Shown: positions 1 to 9,213, counted from the stretch's first letter. The stretch is 64,000 bases of DNA from Promethearchaeota archaeon (GCA_008080735.1 SHMW01000007.1:21315-85314); one strand, 5' to 3'. The notes: generated by a model from the letters alone, not told the origin. Numbers and translations: made by a program.

Positions 1-980
1 ATCGCCGAGAGATTTTTTATAATCACACCTCTTTTTGCCATTTCTAGCACGCCCGTAATAAGAACAAGAGTTACTAATAATGGTAGATTAACGGGAAACA
101 CATTTATCGCTCTGATTAGAGCATTGGAAACAATATCAATAACCGATATTTCGATAATCTCAGTTAGTAATAAAATACTTTTATAAGTGATTAAAATTGT
201 AAGCAGAATTATTGCTATTATCCCTAAAATATATCCTAATCGATTGAGCTTTTTTGTGAGAGGTATTTGCTCAAGTGTCCCCATTTGATTTAATGATTCT
301 GAGATATGTCCGATTTCTGTTTGAGCGCCGGTATATATTACCATTATTTTCGCTCGACCGGTATGCACAAAAGTTCCCATGAAAACCATATTTTGCTGTT
401 TTTGAATGGGAAGATCGGTATTTTTCAAGGTTGAATCAGACTTTTCCACAGATTCACTTTCTCCCGTCAATGGTGCTTCATTTATTGATAAATTCACGGT
501 GGAGAAAATTCTTCCATCTGCAGGTACTTTATCTCCTTGACTGAGTAATACAATATCACCGGGAACGATTTTTTTAGTGGAGATTTCTTGTTCTTCTCCA
601 TCTCTGAGAATATTAGCTTTTAATGCTGCAATTTCTTGTAAAGATTCTAGCGCCTTCTGAGCACGGTATTGTTGAAATATCGCAGCAAATGAATTTATGA
701 AGATTACGATGAAGGTTATTATCGTTTCCTCGATTGAACCAAATACAGAGATTATGATACCCGAAATGATGAGGACCACGATTAGAAAATTAAATAAAGG
801 AGCAAGATAAACTTTCCAGATGGATTTATCGATCTTGGGCAATTCATTTTTTCCATATCTCTCTAATCTGCTTTGTGCTTGTTCTTGAGTGAGACCATTT
901 TTTAAGTTCGTTCCAAGTGTCTTGCTTAAATCCTCGGGAGGTAAGCTATATGGGTTCTTTATATCTTCTGTTATGCTCAT
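1..980 (-). CDS. P-type cation-transporting ATPase, N-terminal part (truncated by window edge)
   Basis: Reverse-strand translation from ATG at 980: MSITEDIKNPYSLPPEDLSKTLGTNLKNGLTQEQAQSRLERYGKNELP..., contains actuator motif APLTGESESVEKS; open at window start, absent from ORF track. Confidence 0.9.
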   Translation of the reverse strand, partial: MSITEDIKNPYSLPPEDLSKTLGTNLKNGLTQEQAQSRLERYGKNELPKIDKSIWKVYLAPLFNFLIVVLIISGIIISVFGSIEETIITFIVIFINSFAAIFQQYRAQKALESLQEIAALKANILRDGEEQEISTKKIVPGDIVLLSQGDKVPADGRIFSTVNLSINEAPLTGESESVEKSDSTLKNTDLPIQKQQNMVFMGTFVHTGRAKIMVIYTGAQTEIGHISESLNQMGTLEQIPLTKKLNRLGYILGIIAIILLTILITYKSILLLTEIIEISVIDIVSNALIRAINVFPVNLPLLVTLVLITGVLEMAKRGVIIKNLSA

Positions 981-1017
981 AAGCAGACCTTATTCACTTA
1001 TAAAACTTTAATTTCAT

Positions 1018-1629
1018 CTATTTCATCTCATGGTTAATCTCTTGCTTGGCTTCTTTATAAAACGCCTCAACTATTCTTAAGCGTTTTGTCGCTAATTCTT
1101 TAGATTCGTCTAAAAATAATTTTTGGTCCAACTTCAAGATTTTATTATCCAAGTGTTCTATTACCTCATTAAAACTTCCCTTATTCTTAACCGTAAATCC
1201 AATCGTTCTATAAAGTCCAATGGCGCCTAATGCGTCCAATTTATCCACATCGGACAACACCATTGCCTCCAATGTTTCCGGTCTAAGATTATATGAAAAT
1301 GAGTGCGCTTTTATTGAATGTATAATATTTTCTATCTCATTCTCTTTTAGTTTGATATTTCCATTCTTAAAAAACTCAAGGGCCATTTCTGCAGAGATTT
1401 CAGCATGATTTTTTACTGAATTTTCATCTTCTTTGGTTCGACCGATATCATGCATTAAGGCAGCTATTCTAAGTATGAATAGATCTGCTCCAACTGTTTT
1501 TCCAATTTTGAGGGATAAATTGCAAACTCGCTTAGTATGTTTAAAACCGTGGATATCATCCTTGAAGGAATTATCAGAAGAGAATTGCTCGACTCTTTTT
1601 AGGATTTTTTTTCTTTCTGATTGTTCCAT
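1018..1629 (-). CDS. HD-domain phosphohydrolase
   Basis: HGFKHTKRVCNLSLKIG ... ALMHDIGRT ... VLSDVDKLDALGAIG HD motifs. Confidence 0.85.
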   Translation of the reverse strand: MEQSERKKILKRVEQFSSDNSFKDDIHGFKHTKRVCNLSLKIGKTVGADLFILRIAALMHDIGRTKEDENSVKNHAEISAEMALEFFKNGNIKLKENEIENIIHSIKAHSFSYNLRPETLEAMVLSDVDKLDALGAIGLYRTIGFTVKNKGSFNEVIEHLDNKILKLDQKLFLDESKELATKRLRIVEAFYKEAKQEINHEMK

Positions 1630-1795
1630 ATTATTCTAAGCACCGAAATGATAATAGATCTAATATATATGAATAATTCATTACTCGTTTAATCTATAAC
1701 TATTGATTGCTCAATAGAAATATTTAGATAAAGGATCTCTTAATGTTGCTTTTAAAAAGCTGGATAGCGTTTAAAGGAAGCAAATTAAGTGAAAG

Positions 1796-2740
1796 TTAAA
1801 ACTTTTCATTGAATCCATCAAATTGGTCTATTAATAAATCGGAATCTTTTCTATATAATACATTTAGCGCATAAGCCTGATTCGACAAATAGGTTTCTCC
1901 TAATAGTAGAGATACTCGTATATGATGGTCATTTTCACTAAATATTGGTACAATTGAATCCCATTTAGAAAAAAAGGAATAATTTTTGGTCAACTCTAAA
2001 GTTTTATCAAGAAGAACCATTTTTTTGGAATTTTTATCGATTTGAGTATCAATTAATTTCTGTTTTTGATTTTTAAAATAGGATTTTTTGAATAATTGGT
2101 ATCGTATACAAGACTCTTCGTTAATGTATTTGTAAATATAATAATCAAATGGATATAATCCGGGAATATATTTGGAATTCTTGGATAACTTGAATTTGAA
2201 TATAATTTTGGATACAAATTTATTGAGAAAATATATTGAATAGAACAACACAAAGCTGGGAAATAGATAAAAAAGTAATATGAAAGGATTTAAAAACCTA
2301 AAGAAAATTGAGACAATAAGAATACCTATTGAAATGAACATTAAGAAAGGATTTACCGCTCTATCAATGAAAAAGCGATATTTCTTCTTTGAAAAAGGAT
2401 ACACGATTGGAATCTTTGAGGCAGTGAGAAAATCAAAGAAAATATGGAGAAAATAAAATGCAGTCCCGATAATCCAAGTAGCAATTAAATCTGCTCCCAT
2501 TAGAAAAAAAAGAAATACACTAGGGAAGAATGAAATTAGAATAGCACCCACAATAGAATGAGAAACGCCTTTATGCGATAACAATTTAGAATTCCTAAAT
2601 TTGGGGATTATTTCAAGAAAAACATCCAAATCAGCTAAAATTGCCATAAATACCGCGTAGTAAAAAAAAACTATATCCATTCCTTTTAACAGATAACTAG
2701 CGAATAAAATAGCAATAATAAAGTGCGAAAAAAAGTCCAT
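1796..2740 (-). CDS. Membrane-bound metal-dependent hydrolase, YdjM/DUF457-like
   Basis: Multiple TM segments plus DLDVFLE...LSHKGVSHSIVGA motif. Confidence 0.7.
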   Translation of the reverse strand: MDFFSHFIIAILFASYLLKGMDIVFFYYAVFMAILADLDVFLEIIPKFRNSKLLSHKGVSHSIVGAILISFFPSVFLFFLMGADLIATWIIGTAFYFLHIFFDFLTASKIPIVYPFSKKKYRFFIDRAVNPFLMFISIGILIVSIFFRFLNPFILLFYLFPSFVLFYSIYFLNKFVSKIIFKFKLSKNSKYIPGLYPFDYYIYKYINEESCIRYQLFKKSYFKNQKQKLIDTQIDKNSKKMVLLDKTLELTKNYSFFSKWDSIVPIFSENDHHIRVSLLLGETYLSNQAYALNVLYRKDSDLLIDQFDGFNEKF

Positions 2741-2908
2741 ATCTCATTTAGGAAAATTGATATAAGAATTTTAAGTTAGTTCTAATATCTTATAATAATT
2801 CAGCACAGAAAATTTAGAATTAATAAAAAAATTTCTCTTATGTATTTCAAAACAAATATTCAAGCAGATTTCAAAACATTTTACGCTTTTTGACTTTGAA
2901 ATCCATCT

Positions 2909-3340
2909 TCAATATGAGATATCCCGGTCCTCTAAAAACGATTTAATTTTTTCTTCAAGTTCATCCCGTGCAGATCTAAATCGTTCAATTCTTTCTTCCT
3001 CAGAACCTTCAAATGCAGCGGGATCTTCAATATTCCAAAATAACCTCGTGCTCACTCCTGGCAGGGTGGGACATAATTTTTCAGCCTTTTGACATACGGT
3101 AATAACAATCCCGAAATGCTTCTCTCCTAAATATTGATCCAAATCTTTAGAGTAATGATCACTCATATCATATCCCTTTTCTTCCATAACTTTTTTAGTA
3201 AGAGGATGAATTTCCTTTGGCTCAAACCCCGCGCTGAATACATTGAAATAATCTCCAGCAAGTTTGTCCAAAATCGCTTCTGCCATCTGACTTCTTGCTT
3301 GATTATGAGTACATAAAAAAATTACACTCGGCTTTTTCAT
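2909..3340 (-). CDS. arsC: Arsenate reductase, low-MW protein tyrosine phosphatase type
   Basis: FLCTHNQARSQMAEA P-loop; VITVCQKAEKLCPTLPG; FWNIEDPAAFEGSEEE. Confidence 0.88.
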   Translation of the reverse strand: MKKPSVIFLCTHNQARSQMAEAILDKLAGDYFNVFSAGFEPKEIHPLTKKVMEEKGYDMSDHYSKDLDQYLGEKHFGIVITVCQKAEKLCPTLPGVSTRLFWNIEDPAAFEGSEEERIERFRSARDELEEKIKSFLEDRDISY

Positions 3341-3591
3341 AAATCAATCATCATTGAATTTAATTTAAAAATTACTTCTATATAATATATATTTTTAGGC
3401 GATTTACTCAATACAAAAATTTTTGAGGAGGCGATCCTCATGTCGATCTCTTACTAAGATTTATTAAGAGATTTCATTCATTTTTATTATTAATCAAAAT
3501 AATGTCCAAAGTGTTCGTGGTTTTTTCCATATCTTTTATCTAAGCTATTTTTAAATTCAGCAATGTCTAACCTTTCCCGAATCTTTTCTCA

Positions 3592-3942
3592 TCAACAACC
3601 AGGGTCAAGTTGAATATTAATGTCACTCTCTGGTATTAAGGAATAATCGGGATTTTCATGTAAAGGCATAAATTCTCTATTAGGGCCGTAGGCCATTATT
3701 CCCACATCATCATATATTTTATTGGTTTTCGGATTCCAGATTAATTGTAAATAGTTATAAATATATCCTTCGAAAATGGGGAAGATACAATCTTCTGGAT
3801 TATTTTTTATGTATTTGTCGACTTTAGCAATGGCTTCAGCTAGATTCGCATCGTCTTTAATTTGGACATTAAAAGATTTTCCTTGAGACAACCCACTATA
3901 GGGCATGCTTATACTAATTTTGATGGTTTTAAATTCAATCAC
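3592..3942 (-). CDS. Small beta-grasp/ubiquitin-like candidate ending in DPGC, last gene of the ars/hgc run
   Basis: Co-directional ORF; ISMPYSGLSQGKSFNVQI...SLIPESDINIQLDPGC resembles MoaD/ThiS/ubiquitin strand pattern; weak. Confidence 0.4.
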   Translation of the reverse strand: MIEFKTIKISISMPYSGLSQGKSFNVQIKDDANLAEAIAKVDKYIKNNPEDCIFPIFEGYIYNYLQLIWNPKTNKIYDDVGIMAYGPNREFMPLHENPDYSLIPESDINIQLDPGC

Positions 3943-4005
3943 CTTAAAGTTTCTTGGAATTCAAATAATTCTGTTTCTTTAACAAGTAAATAAAACTAAT
4001 TAAAA

Positions 4006-4431
4006 CTATTTGCTTGACCATAATTTGACCTTACTTTCTATTTGGTCACGTATTTTTCTAAAAAAAGCCAATTTTTCCTCCTCGGAGCCTTCAAACGCTG
4101 CGGGGTCTTCGAAAGGCCAATGTAATTCTTCTTGTACACCCAGAATAGTGGGGCAGGATTCTTTAGCACTCGAACAAACAGTAATAACAATATCAATATC
4201 AATTTTCTTCATTAATTCTCTTATATGCTTTGAGTTATGACCACTCCAATCGAATCCTGCCTCTTCGAGCACTTTTATAGTATATGGATGTATGGGATGC
4301 GGTTCTGTTCCTGCACTATAGGCATTATATCTATCATTTCCATATTTATTGATAAATGCTTCCGTCATTTGACTCCTGCATGAGTTCCCCGTACATACGA
4401 CTACTATATTTTTTTTACCCATTTGAATCAT
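4006..4431 (-). CDS. arsC: Arsenate reductase, low-MW protein tyrosine phosphatase type (second copy)
   Basis: VVCTGNSCRSQMTEAF; VITVCSSAKESCPTILG; WPFEDPAAFEGSEEEK. Confidence 0.9.
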   Translation of the reverse strand: MIQMGKKNIVVVCTGNSCRSQMTEAFINKYGNDRYNAYSAGTEPHPIHPYTIKVLEEAGFDWSGHNSKHIRELMKKIDIDIVITVCSSAKESCPTILGVQEELHWPFEDPAAFEGSEEEKLAFFRKIRDQIESKVKLWSSK

Positions 4432-4462
4432 CTCTCGTTGAATGTAATTTTGGGGGTATGTT

Positions 4463-4741
4463 TTAATTTATGAATCCTCTTTCCTTTAAAATCTTGGGTA
4501 ATTGTTTTTTTAAAGCATAAACTGAGGATATTTTTTTTTTTTCATCAATTATAATACATTTTTGAAATAATTTCATCTTCGCAGCTTTTTTGGAATGTAA
4601 TGATTTTGTATCGTGTTCAATATATTTTATATATGGTGTAAGGACTTCAAAAACGCGATTCATAAAATTTTCCCATTCACATGCACAAACTTGAAGCGGA
4701 ACATAAATATCTACTTTAACTTTTTCATTCTGGTTTGACAT
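4463..4741 (-). CDS. Small CxC-motif protein, possible thioredoxin-fold or metallochaperone
   Basis: VDIYVPLQVCACEWENFMNRVFEVL...KCIIIDEK; within arsenic/hgc operon. Confidence 0.5.
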   Translation of the reverse strand: MSNQNEKVKVDIYVPLQVCACEWENFMNRVFEVLTPYIKYIEHDTKSLHSKKAAKMKLFQKCIIIDEKKKISSVYALKKQLPKILKERGFIN

Positions 4742-4768
4742 AAAAATCCTTCTTATGAATAATTAAAA

Positions 4769-5104
4769 TTAACAACAACATTCATTATTATTTTTCTTCG
4801 AACGTTTTCTAGCATCCCATAAGCACCCACACCCTTTTTGTTCTTGCATTATTATCGCGTGGGTTGGACAATTTCTCTCACATGCACTACATTCAGTACA
4901 TTTTTCAGGCTCACCGATATTATATGTCCCATCGTTTTCCTCTTTTAGAAGTCCAAATGGGCATATCTCCTCACACAAACCGCAACCGATACATTTTGAG
5001 GGATCTATAGCTATCTTTAAGTTTAAATTCTTCAAAAAACCTTCAATAACACTGCTAGAGTCACAACAGCTATTGTTTTTTTCTAATTTTGTCATTTTTC
5101 TCAA
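4769..5104 (-). CDS. hgcB: HgcB-like ferredoxin, 2x[4Fe-4S] with C-terminal Cys cluster
   Basis: CIGCGLCEEICP and CTECSACERNCP clusters, downstream GCGC, terminal ECCC; lies immediately 3' of the HgcA-like gene (17 nt gap). Confidence 0.8.
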   Translation of the reverse strand: MRKMTKLEKNNSCCDSSSVIEGFLKNLNLKIAIDPSKCIGCGLCEEICPFGLLKEENDGTYNIGEPEKCTECSACERNCPTHAIIMQEQKGCGCLWDARKRSKKNNNECCC

Positions 5105-5121
5105 AACATTATAGATTCTTA

Positions 5122-6786
5122 TTATAATATTATTATACTCAAAAGGGTAAGAAATAACCCAACACAGAGTAAAATGTAATTTAATTTTTTAAATAATGGA
5201 TATTCATTTCTAATTTCTCTTGGGTTTGTTGACATAGTATATCCGCTAAAAGACATTGTAGTGAAGAATCCAATCCATAGAAAAAAGATTAAATTTAGAA
5301 TAACGTAGTATAACGAAAAACTAAGAAACCACGTAACTATTCCAAGGGAAATTGTATTAATAATACCAAAAAACATACTTTTTAGAACAAAATTACGCGT
5401 AAAGTTAGAGAGAGGGTAAAGGAGAATTAATAAAAGATTTGGAAAGAGTATCCAAATTAAAAGATCGGCAGCCATCCAAGTTTTATTGATGATATTCGCA
5501 AGATCTAGGGCAAAAAGGATAAAAAATAGAATAATTAATGGAAGAAGAAATATTTTTCTCAAAAGAAATGTCGTATGTGTTATTCCCGCAGGAATCCGAT
5601 GTCGGAAAGTAAATTTGGCTCTCTTCATTTGCTTAGACTTCTTCTTTGGTTTTTTAATAAGGTATTCCTTCAAGTACCGTGACCATACTGGACCATATTC
5701 AATCTTAAATGGAAATATTTCTGAATGCTCTGGTAAATTGGGTTTTGAAAGCCCTCCGGCAGAAAGCTGGGGTAAAATGATAGTATTATTGTCAGTAATA
5801 TGTTTCACGCCTGTCGCTTCAACCGCTTCAAGTAATTGTTCATTACCAAAATCATCTCCTCTCGCAGCACACCAGACATTAATACCATTAGAGTCAATAC
5901 ATAATATCCATGCATCAATACCTTCTAAATCTCTCATAACTTTAATAAAAGTATATGCATAATTAGCAGTTGCAATAATCGGAGAATAATTATTTGGATT
6001 ACCCGATTTATATAATCCAGGTTCAATCGGAACATTATCAACCTGACCTGTCAATAGGCATCTCCAAATTTTTAGTTGTGATGAAATACCTTTTATTTTT
6101 GGTTTTTCTGGTTTATAATAACCCGGTTCATTCTTTTCTTCTTCAAATGATTTTTCTAATTCTATAGCTTGAATTGATCCGTGAGTCCATTTTTTTATGT
6201 CGGCTATTTTGAAACCAATCGGTTCTAAATAATCTTCAAAATACTCTAAAGGATTAGTTCTCTCAAGTTTTAATCTTCTTAATTTTTTATTATATAACCA
6301 CCTTTTCACCCAGAATGGAACCTTCCAAACTCCAGAGGGAATAAACTCTGCTGCAATTATTAATCGACCATCAGATTTTAATGCTTTCCACGCATTACGA
6401 AGAAAGATTTGTTGTTCCAACGGTCTTAGTTCTGATAACATAAAGGTACTAATGATTAAATCCTGAGAATCCTCTGGAACTTTCAAATCTTTAATTGTAC
6501 CAATTTGATATAGCAAATCTATATTATCTTTTTTTGGCATATTTTTCAAAGCATAGCTAATCATCTGATAATTTTCATCAAGAGCTCTGACTTTAGCGCC
6601 TTTTAACGCAATCTTTAAAGCCAAAATCCCAGTGCCGCACCCAACTTCTAAAACAGATTGATCATATTCAATCTTTTCTAAGATCCAGTTCTGAATTTTA
6701 ATATTTACTCCTTTTGTGAGATTAGTAAACTTTGAATCGTAATTTGCAGGTTCCTGCTCCAATTTTTGCATGTAAGTAACAGCCAT
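5122..6786 (-). CDS. hgcA: SAM-dependent methyltransferase fused to HgcA-like membrane corrinoid protein
   Basis: Residues ~1-210 class I MTase (VLEVGCGTGILALKIA); residues ~230-390 HgcA/CFeSP-like domain with GINVWCAARGDDFGNEQLLEAVEATGV...IILPQLSAGGLSK...FKIEYGPV; C-terminal multi-TM region. Confidence 0.82.
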   Translation of the reverse strand: MAVTYMQKLEQEPANYDSKFTNLTKGVNIKIQNWILEKIEYDQSVLEVGCGTGILALKIALKGAKVRALDENYQMISYALKNMPKKDNIDLLYQIGTIKDLKVPEDSQDLIISTFMLSELRPLEQQIFLRNAWKALKSDGRLIIAAEFIPSGVWKVPFWVKRWLYNKKLRRLKLERTNPLEYFEDYLEPIGFKIADIKKWTHGSIQAIELEKSFEEEKNEPGYYKPEKPKIKGISSQLKIWRCLLTGQVDNVPIEPGLYKSGNPNNYSPIIATANYAYTFIKVMRDLEGIDAWILCIDSNGINVWCAARGDDFGNEQLLEAVEATGVKHITDNNTIILPQLSAGGLSKPNLPEHSEIFPFKIEYGPVWSRYLKEYLIKKPKKKSKQMKRAKFTFRHRIPAGITHTTFLLRKIFLLPLIILFFILFALDLANIINKTWMAADLLIWILFPNLLLILLYPLSNFTRNFVLKSMFFGIINTISLGIVTWFLSFSLYYVILNLIFFLWIGFFTTMSFSGYTMSTNPREIRNEYPLFKKLNYILLCVGLFLTLLSIIIL

Positions 6787-6810
6787 TTAAACCTCTCTGA
6801 TGTATCTAAA

Positions 6811-7875
6811 TTATTTTTTATTTATCCTCCAAAAGCCTTTTCTTCCGAGGAATTTCCCTATATATACAATGGAGAGCATTATTGGAATCTCCCAAAAAAG
6901 CCCCATAGTTGTCCCAAGGGCAGCTATGCTTCCAACCCCGTATAATCCCACTGCAGTTGCGATTGCAATTTCAAAATGCGACGATGAACCTATTATTACG
7001 CTGATTATCGCCTCCTTATAAGCGAAGCCCAGAATTTTCGTAACCATGATGTTGTATAAGACAACGATAAAAAATCCCACCAACAAGGGGATAGAAACGA
7101 TGACCATTAATTGGGGATTGTTCAATAATACTTCTCCATTTAAGGAAAACAGAATAATTAATGTTGTCAATAAGGCTACGATAGAGATCTTTCCTACAGC
7201 AGGTTTATAGGTATTTTGAAACCAACTTTCACCTTTCGATTTTATTAAAAATTTTCGTGAAAGAATGCCTATTAAAAGTGGAAGTCCAATGAAAACTATT
7301 CCAGAAATTAGAAGTTGAGTCCAATCAATAGGGATATTCTGTATTCCCGTCAATAAAGACACCATAGGTACATATCCAATTATTATTGTAATCGTGTTTA
7401 TGCTAGTTGTCAATACATTCTGTTCTTGATTTCCTTTTGCCATCCAACCCCAAACTAGGACCATCGCGGTACATGGAGAACTGGATAAAAGAATTATTGC
7501 AACAATGAGCTGCTGATCCACTAAAAAAATGTTAGCCATTGCCAATCCGACAAATGGGGCAATTAACCAATTTGAAACTAACGTGGCGATGACGGGTTTT
7601 GGATCTCTTCCTATCTGTTTTAATTCTGAGTATTGAAAATTTAACATCGCAGGATACATCATCAAAAATAAGCAAATGCCTATAGGAATTGAGATCCCAC
7701 CTATTTTGATTGATTCGATGAATTCTCCTATTCCTGAAACCACTTGAGAAAGTAAAATCCCAATGAATATACATAGAGCAACCCACGCAGGAAGAAACTT
7801 TTCAAAATAGCCAAGTTTTTTTTCTCTTTCTTTTAGCTCTTCCTCAATAGTTACTGAATTTCTTTTTTCAGACAT
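6811..7875 (-). CDS. acr3: ACR3-family arsenite efflux transporter
   Basis: Ten-TM-like; PIGICLFLMMYPAMLNFQYSELKQIGRDPKPV, SSPCTAMVLVWGWMAKGNQEQNV, GSSSHFEIAIATAVGLYG. Confidence 0.93.
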   Translation of the reverse strand: MSEKRNSVTIEEELKEREKKLGYFEKFLPAWVALCIFIGILLSQVVSGIGEFIESIKIGGISIPIGICLFLMMYPAMLNFQYSELKQIGRDPKPVIATLVSNWLIAPFVGLAMANIFLVDQQLIVAIILLSSSPCTAMVLVWGWMAKGNQEQNVLTTSINTITIIIGYVPMVSLLTGIQNIPIDWTQLLISGIVFIGLPLLIGILSRKFLIKSKGESWFQNTYKPAVGKISIVALLTTLIILFSLNGEVLLNNPQLMVIVSIPLLVGFFIVVLYNIMVTKILGFAYKEAIISVIIGSSSHFEIAIATAVGLYGVGSIAALGTTMGLFWEIPIMLSIVYIGKFLGRKGFWRINKK

Positions 7876-8094
7876 AATTTTTTCAGATTTTCGATATATA
7901 TTTTCTGTTTATGAGTTTCATATTAGGTGAATTTATGCTCAGATTTAAATCTATCGATTTGAAATACTTGAGAAACTATAATGTTGAATATTTTAATCTA
8001 TGGTACTTATTCAAGAATAGTAAGAGCTAAGGTTAAAAAATACTCCATTATCAAACAGCAATTGAGGGAAAACGATCTATTGATAATAGGATTC

Positions 8095-8880
8095 TTATTC
8101 TAAATGAGAATGTGGAGATCCGAGAGGAACCAATGTATAATCGCCTCCAGATTCAAGTAAACCTTTTTTAAGGAGTTCTTCACAGAAGGGATTACCATAA
8201 AGATTTATATACAAATTTTTATTATGAATATAAGGGAGGATATCATCAGGGTTTGCGAGGAGATTACTTGAGAGTTCGACGGTGAGAAGATTTGGATGGC
8301 TAGTAAGATCGGGAAGCCGAGTTATTTGATTATTGAAGAGTAAAAGCTCATATAAATCAGGGAGAGAATAAATTTCACGAATTTTATCTATCTTATTACA
8401 ATTTATAGAGAGAGATCTTAGCTTTTTCAGTTTTTCAAGTCCTTCCATTTTAATAATATTATTCCAACCTAATGAAAGTCCTTCTAAATTTATATTTTTT
8501 TCTAACCCTTGAATAGTTCTAACTTGATTTAATTGGAGGGATAATCTTTTCAGTTTTGTTAGATTTTCGAGTCCTTTAATTTTAGAGATCTTATTTCTTC
8601 CTAAATTAAGAACTACAAGATTTTTGAGATGATTGATTCCTTTAATCTCACTGATTTGATTGTTACATAAACTTAGATATCTTAAGTTAGAAAGATATTT
8701 AATTCCTTGGATTTTAGATAACTTGCATCCAGAAATATCAATTCTTTTTAATTCAGTTAGACTTTCAAGCCCTTTTATTTCTGTAATATCTTTAAGTGTC
8801 GGAGAATTATTTATTATTAGTGAATTATTGCTAACATAGAATTTTTGACCATCAAACTCTACACACTGATTTTCTGTCAT
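8095..8880 (-). CDS. SDS22-like leucine-rich repeat protein
   Basis: About 8 tandem ~22-aa repeats of type L..L..L.L..N.I..I.GL..L. Confidence 0.88.
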   Translation of the reverse strand: MTENQCVEFDGQKFYVSNNSLIINNSPTLKDITEIKGLESLTELKRIDISGCKLSKIQGIKYLSNLRYLSLCNNQISEIKGINHLKNLVVLNLGRNKISKIKGLENLTKLKRLSLQLNQVRTIQGLEKNINLEGLSLGWNNIIKMEGLEKLKKLRSLSINCNKIDKIREIYSLPDLYELLLFNNQITRLPDLTSHPNLLTVELSSNLLANPDDILPYIHNKNLYINLYGNPFCEELLKKGLLESGGDYTLVPLGSPHSHLE

Positions 8881-8985
8881 TTTATATTAAAAGAAAGAAA
8901 AATGTGTATTTAAAAATACTCTCTGTGGAATTTTTTAATTTATGATTGCTCGATTATATTGAATAATCAGAAAAAAAATCTCTGT

Positions 8986-9213
8986 TTAATTCTTAATTAT
9001 AGAGACCCCACCATAAATTGCTGCATAGGTGCCTAAAAAGGACATAATTTGCATTAATGTCGCTATCGCCATTAAACTCATAAATTTAATAATCGTTTGC
9101 TGAGAAGGTTCAACTTTTTTTATGTCTTTACATTCATATCCTCCTACTTTAGAAATCACCCAGTTCATCGAGGCAGCACAGCAATCAATCGCATTATTTA
9201 AATTATATTCCAA
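8986..9213 (-). CDS. Small membrane protein of unknown function
   Basis: 75-aa ORF with hydrophobic C-terminal half (MSLMAIATLMQIMSFLGTYAAIYGG). Confidence 0.45.
   Translation of the reverse strand: MEYNLNNAIDCCAASMNWVISKVGGYECKDIKKVEPSQQTIIKFMSLMAIATLMQIMSFLGTYAAIYGGVSIIKN

Noticed and set aside
5486-5962. 158-aa plus-strand ORF
   Set aside because: Antisense to the MTase-HgcA gene, no recognisable domain; shadow ORF.
5122-6786. HgcA-like domain interpreted as the acetyl-CoA synthase corrinoid protein (CdhD/AcsC)
   Set aside because: The NVWCA cap helix, C-terminal TM helices and adjacent HgcB-like ferredoxin are HgcA features; no other Wood-Ljungdahl carbonyl-branch genes are nearby.
8095-8880. 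Repeat structure as a DNA repeat or CRISPR array
   Set aside because: Periodicity is at the protein level (LRR), with divergent nucleotide sequence. No CRISPR-like direct repeats with unique spacers were seen anywhere in the window.
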